A DNA stretch of 64,000 nt from Chromatiaceae bacterium (GCA_024235175.1 JACKMX010000009.1:1-64000); one strand, 5' to 3'. Shown: positions 1 through 8,821, counted from the first letter of the stretch. The notes: generated by a model from the sequence alone, not told the origin. Translations and numbers: made by a program.

Positions 1-180
1 AAATTCGGCCGAATACTCAACACTGCCTGAAAGGAGATCACCCGCACAACTGCCGCAGAGGCCATTCCTGCAGCCGTAAGGCAGATTGATTCCCTGGCGC
101 TCTGCAGCTTCAAGGAGACTCTCTCCGGCAACCGTGTAAAATTCGTGGCCACTGGGCTCTATCGTGACTTTAAAACTCAT
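1..180 (-). CDS. 2Fe-2S ferredoxin-domain reductase, N-terminal part only
   Basis: Reading the minus strand from the ATG at 178-180 gives a 60-residue fragment that runs off the left edge. It contains the plant-type ferredoxin cysteine pattern C-x4-C-x2-C (Cys37, Cys42, Cys45, in the stretch YGCRNGLCGSC), which binds a [2Fe-2S] cluster. In gammaproteobacteria a protein with this N-terminal domain followed by an FAD/NAD(P)H reductase domain is often encoded near ubiD and annotated as CDP-6-deoxy-delta-3,4-glucoseen reductase-like or NAD(P)H-flavin reductase. The ubiD gene 1.8 kb away agrees with that. The reductase half lies outside the window, so only the ferredoxin domain is seen here. A stand-alone ferredoxin remains possible. 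Confidence 0.75.
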   Translation of the reverse strand, partial: MSFKVTIEPSGHEFYTVAGESLLEAAERQGINLPYGCRNGLCGSCAGDLLSGSVEYSAEF

Positions 181-247
181 AAGATTTTCTGATTGTTTGA
201 AAGGACAGAGAATTTTCTACTAAATTGCTGAGGATTAAAACCATAAT

Positions 248-1117
248 ATGAATATGCTTATCCTGGGCTGCGGCTATCTGGGCCAAAGGCTCGCCGCCAG
301 GTACCACGAAGCAGGGATCGAGACAGCGGGTACAGTACGCAGTTTACATAGTGCCAAGCAGTTGAAACTGCAGGGTATAAACCCTCTGCTGCTCGATCTG
401 GACAGGCGACCGCTGCCGCAACTTCCGGTTTCATGCAACAAACTCTTCCATTTTATTCCCCCGCCAGCAGAAAGCTGTACTGACCCACGTACTGCCGGTC
501 TCGTGAACGAATTCGGGCGGCAGGGATCTCCACGGCGGCTGGTTTATCTCAGCACCACCGGAGTATACGGTGACTGTGGCGGTGATTGGGTGGATGAGCA
601 GAGAACACCCGCACCGCATGCGCCGCGGGCGATGCGTCGTTGGGATGCGGAGGAAACGCTGCGCGGCTGGAGCAGGGAGAGCGGCGGAGAACTGATCATT
701 CTGCGGGTGGCGGGCTTTTATGGTCCCGGAAGGCTGCCATTGGAGCGGCTGCGCAACGGGCTGCCTATGGTGCGGGAGGAAGAGGCGCCCTTCAGTAATC
801 GCATCCACATAGATGACCTGGTCGGCGTATGCATCGCTGCCATGGAGCGGGGAAAGGCGGGTGAGGTCTACAATGTCAGCGACGGGAATCCAACCACCAT
901 GACTGACTATTTCGATCGAATCGCGGATTTGACCGGACTGCCGCGTCCTCCGAAAATCCCCTTGCAGGAGGCACGGATGAAGCTGTCGTCGGGTATGCTC
1001 TCATACATGCAGGAGTCACGCCGTTTGGATAACAGGAAGATGCTGGATGACCTCGGCATCAGCCTGCAGTTTCCGGATCTGAGGAGCGGACTTCCCGCCT
1101 GTTTTGTAGACAGTTAA
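248..1117 (+). CDS. SDR-family NAD(P)-dependent epimerase/dehydratase-like protein (YeeZ type)
   Basis: This is a 289-residue cytosolic Rossmann-fold protein. The N-terminal nucleotide-binding motif GCGYLGQ (residues 7-13) fits the GxGxxG pattern of extended short-chain dehydrogenases, and a VYLSTTGVYGD segment around residue 100 corresponds to the conserved active-site strand of the YeeZ-like subgroup. The usual catalytic Tyr-x3-Lys pair is not evident: the region after the VYGD motif reads RAMRRWDAEE. This is common in YeeZ-like members, whose substrate is unknown. The start at 248 is a plain ATG; an in-frame ATG two codons later is equally possible, because the nearest GAGG lies about 14 bases upstream. 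The gene is divergent from the ferredoxin-domain gene and converges on parA with a 29-base gap. Confidence 0.8.
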   Translation: MNMLILGCGYLGQRLAARYHEAGIETAGTVRSLHSAKQLKLQGINPLLLDLDRRPLPQLPVSCNKLFHFIPPPAESCTDPRTAGLVNEFGRQGSPRRLVYLSTTGVYGDCGGDWVDEQRTPAPHAPRAMRRWDAEETLRGWSRESGGELIILRVAGFYGPGRLPLERLRNGLPMVREEEAPFSNRIHIDDLVGVCIAAMERGKAGEVYNVSDGNPTTMTDYFDRIADLTGLPRPPKIPLQEARMKLSSGMLSYMQESRRLDNRKMLDDLGISLQFPDLRSGLPACFVDS

Positions 1118-1146
1118 AAATGATTTTGTCCTGGCCCGAAGCCACA

Positions 1147-1776
1147 CTATTTCGCATTGAGCCATGCAAACAGCGGGTCCCAAAGCTCGACATCGTTCCA
1201 AACCAGGGAGGGGGCCAGCTCGAAGATACCGAGGCCGCTTTCCGCGGAGCGGATGTAGTTCTGGCTCTCCCGCAGATGGGTGACGAATGGGATATCGAGA
1301 TGACCCAGATAATCTTCCAACTGTTGGTAAATACGTGTGTTCTCCCGTACCCGATTAGCCACGATTGCCAGCCTGGTTTGATTACGGGAGATTCGTCCAT
1401 TACTCAACAACTCCTGCAGGAACCGGTTGCAGGCGCGCATGTCGATCGGAGAGGGGAGCACCGGAACGATCAGGTCGTCTACCCGACGCAACATGTCTGT
1501 GATGGTTCTTCCATGGGTTCCTGCAGGCGCATCCATCACCAGCAGATCGGTTCCCCGCGCTGGGCGGGCCGGCTTGGCAGTGGCATCGACAGCTTCGATC
1601 AGCGGGATTCCCTCATACTGTTTGCGAGCCTCCAGCCAGTCCAACGTTGAACCCTGAGGATCATAGTCGGCCAGCGCCACTTTGGCACCGTCGTCGGCAA
1701 ACCAGGTGGCGATATTGGTTGCGAGCGTGGTTTTACCGCAGCCGCCTTTGGAGTTCATCAGCATTATGGTTCGCAT
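1147..1776 (-). CDS. ParA-family ATPase (orphan)
   Basis: This 209-residue protein has a deviant Walker A motif KGGCGKTT (residues 10-17) and the DYDPQGS element near residue 38, both diagnostic of the ParA/MinD/Soj P-loop ATPases. These dimerise on ATP and position DNA or protein cargo. It is shorter than chromosomal ParA (about 250-260 residues), and no parB lies beside it, so it is more likely an orphan positioning ATPase (for example of the ParC/PpfA or plasmid-relic type) than the chromosome partition protein. A GGAGG ribosome-binding site sits just upstream of the ATG at 1774-1776. Its 3' end converges on the SDR gene, and a MITE-like repeat lies upstream. Confidence 0.85.
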   Translation of the reverse strand: MRTIMLMNSKGGCGKTTLATNIATWFADDGAKVALADYDPQGSTLDWLEARKQYEGIPLIEAVDATAKPARPARGTDLLVMDAPAGTHGRTITDMLRRVDDLIVPVLPSPIDMRACNRFLQELLSNGRISRNQTRLAIVANRVRENTRIYQQLEDYLGHLDIPFVTHLRESQNYIRSAESGLGIFELAPSLVWNDVELWDPLFAWLNAK

Positions 1777-1815
1777 TGCATTCCTCCCGATCCTTTACGG
1801 ATTTACTTAAACTTT

Positions 1816-1976
1816 ATTGATTGTGGTAACTACTCACGCACCCGTGGGCAGTCTATTCCGGTAAACGCTGTAAATACTTCCCTATACGCTCGACTTTGGC
1901 ATCCCTGCCAAAGACGTTTCCTTCATAGACAGCCCACGGGGGCTACCAACAGATGGGAAGGTAGTTACATTGATTG
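1816..1976. repeat. MITE-like inverted-repeat element with 8-bp flanking direct repeats
   Basis: An 8-bp direct repeat ATTGATTG occurs at 1816-1823 and 1969-1976. Just inside lie terminal inverted repeats GTAACTAC (1826-1833) and GTAGTTAC (1961-1968). Further inside is an 18-bp imperfect inverted pair, 1840-1857 and 1926-1943, matching at 16 of 18 positions around the core CCCGTGGGC. The interior carries no open reading frame. The arrangement of target-site-like duplication, terminal inverted repeats and short non-coding interior is that of a miniature inverted-repeat transposable element. It fills the gap between parA and ubiD. The interpretation is inference; the repeats are seen directly. 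Confidence 0.6.
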
Positions 1977-1988
1977 GCAACATTATAT

Positions 1989-3458
1989 TTACTCCGTGAT
2001 TCCCAGGCTGTCCCATATGGAGTCGATGCGCTGTTTAACCTGGGTACTCATGGTTATCGGCCGCCCCCACTCACGGTTGGTCTCGCCGGGCCATTTGTTG
2101 GTCGCATCGAAACCTATTTTGGAGCCGAGCCCGGAAACCGGTGAGGCGAAATCCAGATAGTCGATAGGTGTGTTTTCAATCAGGGTGGTATCCCGCGCCG
2201 GATCCATGCGTGTCGTCATTGCCCAGATCACATCCTGCCAGCTGCGCACATCGACATCGTCATCGGTGACGATCACGAATTTGGTGTACATAAACTGCCG
2301 CAGGAACGACCAGATTCCCATCATCACCCGTTTCGCATGGCCCGGGTACTGCTTTTTCATCGAGACCACTGCCATGCGGTAGGAGCAGCCCTCGGGTGGA
2401 AGATAAAAATCGACTATCTCCGGAAACTGTTTCTGCAACAGCGGAACGAAAACCTCATTCAGTGCCACTCCGAGTATGGCGGGCTCATCTGGCGGGCGGC
2501 CCGTGTAGGTACTGTGGTAGATAGGATTCTTCCGATGGGTAATCCGCTCGACGGTAAAAACCGGGAAGGTATCAGCCTCGTTGTAATAGCCGGTATGGTC
2601 ACCGAAAGGACCCTCGAGTGCGGTATCTTCGGGGTGAATACACCCCTCGAGCACAAACTCTGCAGAAGCCGGAACCTGCAGATCGCTCAGCAGGCATTGG
2701 GTAACTTCGCTGCGGCTGCCCCGCAGCAAACCGGCAAATGCATATTCGGATAGTGTATCCGGTATCGGGGTAACCGCAGCCAGTATGGTGGCGGGATCGG
2801 CACCCAGCGCTACGGCCACGGGAAACGGAGCTCCCGGATTGGCCCGCTGCCACTCCCGAAAATCAAGGGCGCCTCCACGGTGTGCGAGCCAGCGCATGAT
2901 GACGCGGTTTTTCGCAATCACCTGCATTCGGTATATGCCAAGATTCAGGCGCGGTTTGTCCGGCCCCCGGGTAACCACCAGGCCCCAGGTGATCAGCGGT
3001 CCTGCATCTGCAGGCCAACAGGTCTGGATCGGAATTCGGGAGAGATCGACCGCATCGGCTTCGATCACGGTTTCCTGACAGAGAGGGTTCCTGATCTCCT
3101 TTGGCGTCATGTCCAGCACTTTGCGGTAAAGCGGAAGTTTGCTCCAGGCGTCCTTGACCCCTTTTGGCGGTTCTGGCTCTTTCAGGGTGGCGAGCAGCCT
3201 GCCAACATCGCGCAGTGCTTCGACCGACTCCTCCCCCATGCCAAGCGCAACTCTTCTGGTTGTTCCGAAAAGATTACCGAGCACCGGAAACTTTGAGTCT
3301 TTCACATTTTCAAACAACAATGCAGGCCCCCGACTGCGCAGTGTACGATCACATATCTCTGTGATTTCAAGGTGTGGGTCGACTTCGACTCCAATCCGTT
3401 TGAGCTCACCCTGGGACTCTAGTTTATCGATGAAGTCTCGCAGGTCGGTGTAATGCAT
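1989..3458 (-). CDS. ubiD: UbiD-family decarboxylase (4-hydroxy-3-polyprenylbenzoate decarboxylase)
   Basis: At 489 residues the length matches E. coli UbiD (497). The N-terminus (MHYTDLRDFIDKLESQGEL) and the internal segments around EGPFGDHTGYY and NPIYHSTYTGRPPDEP are characteristic of UbiD. The enzyme uses prenylated FMN, made by UbiX, to decarboxylate 3-polyprenyl-4-hydroxybenzoate in ubiquinone synthesis. The E-(x)n-R-(x)n-E type catalytic region is represented by conserved acidic residues around EGPFGDH. A GGGAGAGATC ribosome-binding site precedes the ATG. The gene lies in a minus-strand run with the SH3 and prlC genes, but a 92-base gap suggests it has its own promoter. No ubiX is present in the window. 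Confidence 0.93.
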   Translation of the reverse strand: MHYTDLRDFIDKLESQGELKRIGVEVDPHLEITEICDRTLRSRGPALLFENVKDSKFPVLGNLFGTTRRVALGMGEESVEALRDVGRLLATLKEPEPPKGVKDAWSKLPLYRKVLDMTPKEIRNPLCQETVIEADAVDLSRIPIQTCWPADAGPLITWGLVVTRGPDKPRLNLGIYRMQVIAKNRVIMRWLAHRGGALDFREWQRANPGAPFPVAVALGADPATILAAVTPIPDTLSEYAFAGLLRGSRSEVTQCLLSDLQVPASAEFVLEGCIHPEDTALEGPFGDHTGYYNEADTFPVFTVERITHRKNPIYHSTYTGRPPDEPAILGVALNEVFVPLLQKQFPEIVDFYLPPEGCSYRMAVVSMKKQYPGHAKRVMMGIWSFLRQFMYTKFVIVTDDDVDVRSWQDVIWAMTTRMDPARDTTLIENTPIDYLDFASPVSGLGSKIGFDATNKWPGETNREWGRPITMSTQVKQRIDSIWDSLGITE

Positions 3459-3550
3459 CTGATCTCTCCCAGTTAACTGTTTCCGGAGTCTCTTCCGCGA
3501 TTATCTGAGATGAGCGGCGAATATGAAAGTCAATCAGGGCTCTGCTGTGA

Positions 3551-4237
3551 TCACTGCTTGCCGAGCTGTCTGGCGCGCCTGGCAATCCGGTAGTTCTTGA
3601 ACGCTATTCCCCCAATAAAACTGAGCAGCAGTCCCAACAGGCTTAACGGCAGGAGCCAGGGCTGGAAATTGTCCGTTCTCAGCTGCGTGTCCGTTTCCAA
3701 CTTGCCGGAGACAAGGCTGGGGTTTTGCAGGAGGCGTTTTCTCAGCGGTGCAGTCTCCTGGTGAGGCTGCTGTTGATCCGCACCCTCTCCGGCTTCACCA
3801 TCCTCTCTACGCATGGAACCGTTCTGTTGCTCGGGAATTATTTCAGATTTCCCGGCCGGCCCTGCGATGGGTGCCGTGATGACTGGTGTTTCAATCTGCT
3901 GGCTGTCGCTGTTGCCGTCGACCAGACGTTTGAGCTCGGCATATTTTGCCTGCAGTTCCAACAGCATCATTTTAACCGGCTTCTCCTGGGTGACGAAGCG
4001 GGTTTCAACCCAGCCTTCGCTGTTGTCCCCCAAGCGTATCCGGGAGAATTTCCCTTGCTCCTCCAGCACCTCCATCGGTGTACCATTCGGCAGCGCACGG
4101 ATAGGCTCGGAAGTCAAATCGGGCGAGGCGTAGAAGCCGGCCAGCAACTTGTCGGTGATATAGGCGCCGGCAGTGAACTCTGCGCTCAGCAACAGGAGAA
4201 CGCCGCAAAAAGCCCCGATAATGCCGGTACGACTCAT
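3551..4237 (-). CDS. TIGR04211-type SH3-domain membrane protein
   Basis: This 228-residue protein begins with a signal peptide or membrane segment (residues about 6-25), followed by a bacterial SH3 domain (about 26-90, with LYASPDLTSEP-like and GWVETRFV elements). A charged, coiled-coil-prone linker beginning MMLLELQAKYAELK follows, then a C-terminal transmembrane helix (about 195-217) with a basic tail. That order, signal, SH3, coiled coil and C-terminal anchor, is that of the proteobacterial TIGR04211/YgiM family, an inner-membrane protein whose periplasmic SH3 domain is thought to bind cell-wall or protein ligands. Its exact role is unknown. It lies 9 bases downstream of prlC and may be cotranscribed with it. 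Confidence 0.8.
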   Translation of the reverse strand: MSRTGIIGAFCGVLLLLSAEFTAGAYITDKLLAGFYASPDLTSEPIRALPNGTPMEVLEEQGKFSRIRLGDNSEGWVETRFVTQEKPVKMMLLELQAKYAELKRLVDGNSDSQQIETPVITAPIAGPAGKSEIIPEQQNGSMRREDGEAGEGADQQQPHQETAPLRKRLLQNPSLVSGKLETDTQLRTDNFQPWLLPLSLLGLLLSFIGGIAFKNYRIARRARQLGKQ

Positions 4238-4246
4238 GCCGGGATT

Positions 4247-6283
4247 TCAGGCCGCTATGCCACTGTGTTGCAGCAACGCATCTATCTTCGGCTTGCGACC
4301 GCGGAATGTGATAAATAGCTCCATGGCATCTTTAGAGCCGCCCTGTTCCAGGATATTGTGCAGGAAAGAGGCGCCGGTATCAGGGTCGAATATTCCCTTC
4401 TCCTCAAACAGGGAAAACGCATCTGCCGACAGCACTTCGGCCCATTTGTAACTGAAATAACCGGCTGCGTACCCACCGGCAAATATGTGTGAGAAACCCT
4501 GTGCGAAGCGATTGAAGTCAGGCGGCGTCACAACCGCAACCTGCTCCCGTACCTGATTCAGAATCTCGTAGACGCGGCCGCCGTGCATTGGATCGTACTC
4601 ACGGTGAATGCGGAAATCGAACAGACTGAACTCAAGCTGCCGTACCATCTGCATTCCGGACTGAAAATTCTTGGCGGCTTTCATTTTCCGGTACAACGGC
4701 TCAGGAATCGGCTCCCCGCTTTCGAAATGGCCGGAAATGAGATCCAGCGCCTCGCGTTCCCAGCACCAGTTTTCCATAAACTGACTGGGCAGTTCGACCG
4801 CATCCCACGCGACTCCGTTGATGCCTGCCACGCCCGGGTAGTCGACCCGTGTCAACAGGTGGTGCAGTCCATGACCGAATTCATGAAAAAGTGTCTCCAC
4901 TTCATCGTGGGTGAAAAGAGCCGGCTTGTTGCCAACCGGTGGCGAAAAGTTGCAGGTCAGAAAGGCTACCGGAATCTGCTCGCAGTCGTCTCCGGACATA
5001 CGGTCTATACAGCCGTCCATCCAGGCGCCACCACGCTTTTTCGGGCGCGCGTAGAGATCCAGATAGAACTGACCGCGCAGTGCTCCAAGGCGGTCGCGGA
5101 TTTCAAAAAAGCGGACGTCCGGATGCCAGCTGTCGACACCTTCCGTTTCACTGATCTCAATGCCGTAGAGCCGGTTTACCACGGCGAACATACCCTGCAG
5201 CACGCGGTTCTCGGGGAAGTAGGGTTTAAGCTCCTCCTGGGTAATATCATAGCGTTGCTGGCGCAGTTTCTCGGAGTAGTAAGCAATGTCCCAGGCTTCG
5301 ATCTGATCCGCCTGGTATTGTTCAGCGGCAAAGCTGCGCAGCTCGTCCAGTTCGGCTCTTGCCTGAAGGTGGGAGCGGGAAGTGAGATCTTCCAAAAAGT
5401 TCATTACCTGTTCACTGGATTCAGCCATCTTTTTGGCAAGCGAGCGCTCCGCGTAGTTGTCGAAACCCAGCAGTTGAGCCTGTTCATGCCGCAGCCGCAG
5501 AATATGCTCGATGGTTTCACTGTTATCCCATTGCCCCGCATGGGGGCCCTGATCGGATGCACGGGTGGAGAAGGCCCAGTAAAGTTCGCGGCGCAGTTCG
5601 CGGTTGTCCGCATAGGTCATAACCGGCAGATATGAGGGAAATTCCAGCGTCAGCATCCATCCCTGCTGCTCTCCCCTGGCTTCTGCTGTCTGACGGGCCA
5701 GGCCGAGCGCCGATTCAGGCAACCCCGCAAGCTCCTGTGCGTCGGTAATCAGCTTGCTCCAGGCGTTGGTTGCGTCAAGCAGGTTCTCCTCGAACTGACT
5801 GCCCAGTTTCGACAGCTGCTGGCTGATCTCCTTGAAACGCACTTTTTTCTCCTGCGCCAGATCGACTCCCGACAAATGAAAGTCGCGCAGAGCGTTTTTC
5901 AGCAGCTTGCGCTGGGCAGTATCGAGTTTTTCATTGCCCTCGGCGACCGCTTTATAGGCGTTGAACAGACGTTCGTTCTGGCCCATCTCGGTGGCGTATT
6001 CACTGAGTTTCGGCAGGCAGGCGTTGTAGGCCTGCCGCAGTTCATCGCTGTTGACCACTGAATTCATGTGGTTCACCGGGGACCATGCACGCCCGAGCCG
6101 GTCATCCAGCCGTTCCAGCGGTGCGATAATACTGGCCCAGGTAAACGGCGCTGCCGATTTGAGCAGTGTCTCGGTTTTCTCCCGGCTGATCCGGAGCAGC
6201 TGGTCAATGGCTGGCTCCACATGCGCGGGTTTTATGCGGCTGAATGGGGGAAGTCCTTCCAGTTCCAGCAGGGGGTTTGTCAT
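4247..6283 (-). CDS. prlC: Oligopeptidase A (M3 family zinc metallopeptidase)
   Basis: From the ATG at 6283 the product is 678 residues, matching E. coli PrlC/OpdA (680). The reading frame continues upstream to 6376, but the extra 31 residues have no family similarity and MTNPLLELEGLPPF is a typical PrlC start, so 6283 is preferred. The zinc-binding HExxH motif is intact (LFHEFGHGLHHLL), and the C-terminal sequences around GYAAGYFSYKWAEVLSAD match the M3 family. The enzyme is a cytosolic endopeptidase that degrades oligopeptides, including cleaved signal peptides. The TIGR04211 gene follows after 9 bases, suggesting a two-gene transcript. Confidence 0.93.
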   Translation of the reverse strand: MTNPLLELEGLPPFSRIKPAHVEPAIDQLLRISREKTETLLKSAAPFTWASIIAPLERLDDRLGRAWSPVNHMNSVVNSDELRQAYNACLPKLSEYATEMGQNERLFNAYKAVAEGNEKLDTAQRKLLKNALRDFHLSGVDLAQEKKVRFKEISQQLSKLGSQFEENLLDATNAWSKLITDAQELAGLPESALGLARQTAEARGEQQGWMLTLEFPSYLPVMTYADNRELRRELYWAFSTRASDQGPHAGQWDNSETIEHILRLRHEQAQLLGFDNYAERSLAKKMAESSEQVMNFLEDLTSRSHLQARAELDELRSFAAEQYQADQIEAWDIAYYSEKLRQQRYDITQEELKPYFPENRVLQGMFAVVNRLYGIEISETEGVDSWHPDVRFFEIRDRLGALRGQFYLDLYARPKKRGGAWMDGCIDRMSGDDCEQIPVAFLTCNFSPPVGNKPALFTHDEVETLFHEFGHGLHHLLTRVDYPGVAGINGVAWDAVELPSQFMENWCWEREALDLISGHFESGEPIPEPLYRKMKAAKNFQSGMQMVRQLEFSLFDFRIHREYDPMHGGRVYEILNQVREQVAVVTPPDFNRFAQGFSHIFAGGYAAGYFSYKWAEVLSADAFSLFEEKGIFDPDTGASFLHNILEQGGSKDAMELFITFRGRKPKIDALLQHSGIAA

Positions 6284-6353
6284 CGGGTTTATATCCGTCC
6301 GTCTAGGGGTTGGCAGACGGTCTATTGTGCCATGTTTACGAACTGTCAGACAG

Positions 6354-7304
6354 TCAACCGCCGAGGCGGATTCCAAACATCCAGACTCCGATGCCGCCGG
6401 CGATGAAGAAAGCCGCGATTGAAACCGCGGAGATCAGTTTGAATCGTTTGACCAGATCGAATTGAGGCAGGGTTGAGATCAGGTAGGGTTGGCTGGAACT
6501 GCCGGTATCAGACAGTGAGTGGGGTGCCTCGCCGGGACGCTCCCGGCGGTATTCGCGCCCGCTTTCTGCTGCCGCCGCAAGGCGCGCCTGCTGCCACTCA
6601 TCCTGATCGATCTCTCCATTGCGATCGCGGTCAAACCGTGCCAACAGTCTGGGTCTGTCCAGTTTCCAGGCGCGTAAAATCTCCCGGGTCGTTTTGTCGC
6701 GTCTATGTCCATGATCTATCTCATCCGGTGTTTTAAAGTTGCCAATGGCGTAGAGAAAATCATTCGGCCGTATCAGCTCTTCGCTATAGCGGTAACGGCT
6801 GACCAGGCCAATATCACGCATCAGAATCTCTCCCCATCCCTTTTTTGTTGGGCTGATTTTGGTTGGGCCGGCAGCGACCGGAAAGGGGGTGCTGCCGTAC
6901 CAGACTTTGCGCTCCCTGGTTGTGATCCTGGCTCCGTCGGGATCGATTTGACAGATGCCGCTGTCATCCTTCAGCAGAAATGGATGACTGCTTCTCTGTT
7001 GTTCCACCACCCGCCAATTTTTATTTCCCTTTTTTTCGATTTTATAGTGATACCAGCAACACTCCCTGCCGCTGAGCGGGGCGGATATCGGGTTACCGTT
7101 CAGCGCGATGGCAGTGCCGTTCAGCTCTACATAACCTTGTTGTGCGAAATCGATTCTGGCGGTGGGGGTGTTCTCCACCAGACGAGCCAGGGTGATATAA
7201 CGAAACGCAAACCAAAATGAACACAAAGTGGCAGCCAAAGCCAGCAGGAAGAAAAGCCAGAATTCTACCCGGGAGAGATGGACGATCTGTTCGGTTATGG
7301 TCAA
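6354..7304 (-). CDS. Membrane protein with GIDE domain and EF-hand motif
   Basis: This is a 316-residue protein with an N-terminal transmembrane segment (about residues 13-35) and a C-terminal one (about 290-313). Between them, the region around LNGNPISAPLSGRECCWYHY and the following KKGNKNW-VVEQQRSS block resembles the GIDE domain shared with eukaryotic MULAN E3 ligases and many bacterial membrane proteins of unknown function. Near residue 225 is a canonical calcium-binding EF-hand loop, DRDRNGEIDQDE, with oxygen ligands at positions 1, 3, 5 and 12. The start is TTG (7302-7304) with no strong ribosome-binding site, so the true start could differ by a few codons. The function is unknown; calcium binding is inferred from the motif only. 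Confidence 0.7.
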   Translation of the reverse strand: MTITEQIVHLSRVEFWLFFLLALAATLCSFWFAFRYITLARLVENTPTARIDFAQQGYVELNGTAIALNGNPISAPLSGRECCWYHYKIEKKGNKNWRVVEQQRSSHPFLLKDDSGICQIDPDGARITTRERKVWYGSTPFPVAAGPTKISPTKKGWGEILMRDIGLVSRYRYSEELIRPNDFLYAIGNFKTPDEIDHGHRRDKTTREILRAWKLDRPRLLARFDRDRNGEIDQDEWQQARLAAAAESGREYRRERPGEAPHSLSDTGSSSQPYLISTLPQFDLVKRFKLISAVSIAAFFIAGGIGVWMFGIRLGG

Positions 7305-7489
7305 TTGCGTCTCGATGCAAGGGCCCGGTGTTGCGTTAACTGATTATCGCATCACAGCCCGATTACTTTAGAACCTGTTGTTGGCTGAACGATCGGGTAC
7401 TAAGCGCTTGACGGGCGTGCATAACTGGGAACTCCCGGATCGGCTGTATATGATAAGAGTTTACAACGCCGCTTGAGAGGTCCGGAATT

Positions 7490-8236
7490 TTGATCAAAGG
7501 TGCAGTGCGTCTGCTGTGGATGCTGCTAGGCTGGATTGAGCTAACTTTGCTCACTATTCCACTCTACCTGCTCAGCCTGCTGCCTGGTGAAAGGAAAGGG
7601 CCCTGGTATACCCGGGCTTTCAGGATATGGTGCCGGGCTTTCGTGCATGCCTTGGGTGTGGATTTGCGGCTGCACCAGAAGAATCTGCACCCACTGCCGG
7701 ATCACTTTCTGCTGATCGCCAACCATCCTTCCGCTTTTGAGGATATAGGCATACCTGCACTGTTTGATGTCGACAGCCTCGCCAAGATTGAAGTGCGCGA
7801 CTGGTGGCTGGTAGGGCGCATCAGTGTCGCGGCCGGTACAATGTTTGTGGATCGGGAATCGCGTTTGTCGCGTGGGCAGGCAGTCAAGTCAATTGAAAAT
7901 CGTCTTGCGGAGGGGCGCAATGTCTCTCTCTATCCTGAAGGCGGTGTCAAGGGAAAGCGAATTCATGACCGTTTTTTTCACGGTGTATTCGATATATCCC
8001 TGCGCACCGGAATTCCTATTGTTCCGGTATTCATTCACTATGAGAGTCAGGAAGACTTTTACTGGAGCAGGCAAAATCTGCCGGAGAAGTTATTCCAGAT
8101 CATGCGGACGGCAAACAACCGCGCGAACTACTACGTTTATGACGCTATCGATCCTCGGGGTTTCACGGACAAGCAGAGCTACAACCTGGCGGTGCACAAC
8201 CGCTACCTGGCATGGCAGGAGAGGTATCTGGAGTAG
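7490..8236 (+). CDS. PlsC-like 1-acyl-sn-glycerol-3-phosphate acyltransferase
   Basis: This 248-residue membrane-associated acyltransferase has an N-terminal hydrophobic helix (about 8-28). Motif I reads NHPSAFEDIG, which gives His-x4-Glu followed directly by Asp rather than the textbook His-x4-Asp, a one-residue shift from most PlsC proteins. Motif III is LYPEGGVKG, with Gly where FPEGTRS is usual, and a VPVFIHY strand follows. The family transfers acyl chains to lysophosphatidic acid or related lipids, but the shifted motif makes the exact acceptor uncertain. The start is TTG at 7490 with GAGAGG ending nine bases upstream. It is divergent from the GIDE gene and convergent with lemA. Confidence 0.8.
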   Translation: MIKGAVRLLWMLLGWIELTLLTIPLYLLSLLPGERKGPWYTRAFRIWCRAFVHALGVDLRLHQKNLHPLPDHFLLIANHPSAFEDIGIPALFDVDSLAKIEVRDWWLVGRISVAAGTMFVDRESRLSRGQAVKSIENRLAEGRNVSLYPEGGVKGKRIHDRFFHGVFDISLRTGIPIVPVFIHYESQEDFYWSRQNLPEKLFQIMRTANNRANYYVYDAIDPRGFTDKQSYNLAVHNRYLAWQERYLE

Positions 8237-8248
8237 CGGTTTGGTCGA

Positions 8249-8821
8249 TTAGCCGAAAAGCCGTGCAACACTCACGTCGCTCAGCCCTTCTGTTGAAAAC
8301 TCCAGCAACTCTCCCGGTTTGAAGCCAAACATACGCGCAAGAATCAGGTCCGGAAACTGCTCAATGCGCACATTATTCAGGTTGACGCTTTCGTTATAGA
8401 ACTCTCTGCGGTGGGCAATGCTCTCCTCCAGACCGGTGATTCGCTCCTGCAGATGGCGGAATGTTTCGTTCGCTTTGAGCTCCGGATAGGCTTCGGCGAG
8501 TGCGAACAGACTGCCCAGTCCCAGCCGGAGCTGGTTCTCTGCGCTACCCAGCGCTCCCATGTCGCCTTTGGCGCCCGCTGCGGATACCGCGGCTCGCGCC
8601 CGCATGACCTGTTCCAGAGTCTCCTGCTCGTGTCGCATGTAACGCTTGCAGGTATCGACCAGTTTGGGCAGTTCGTCGTGCCGTTGCTTCAGCAGCACAT
8701 CGATATTGGCCCAGGCTTTGGAGATGCCGTGCTTGAGGCTTACCAGGCCGTTAAAGATGACCACGCCATAAATCAGTATGGCCGCGAGAGTACCAACAAC
8801 GATAAAGCTGCCAATTTCCAT
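8249..8821 (-). CDS. LemA family protein
   Basis: This 190-residue protein has one N-terminal transmembrane helix (about residues 5-27). The conserved LemA core follows: YNGLV-like FNGLVSLK, then WANIDVLLKQRHDELPKLV and a long antiparallel coiled helix bundle. LQERITGLEESIAHRREFYN near residue 125-145 and a C-terminal FPDLILARMFGF are typical family landmarks. LemA proteins sit in the inner membrane with the helical domain exposed; their molecular role is not settled. The gene is convergent with plsC (12-base gap) and lies 36 bases downstream of the GGDEF-EAL gene. LemA is often encoded beside a GIDE-domain gene, and a GIDE gene is present here 950 bases away with only plsC between. Confidence 0.88.
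   Translation of the reverse strand: MEIGSFIVVGTLAAILIYGVVIFNGLVSLKHGISKAWANIDVLLKQRHDELPKLVDTCKRYMRHEQETLEQVMRARAAVSAAGAKGDMGALGSAENQLRLGLGSLFALAEAYPELKANETFRHLQERITGLEESIAHRREFYNESVNLNNVRIEQFPDLILARMFGFKPGELLEFSTEGLSDVSVARLFG

Noticed and set aside
4583..5635. A 350-codon plus-strand frame opposite prlC
   Set aside because: Antisense to a highly conserved peptidase gene; no domain or ribosome-binding site seen.
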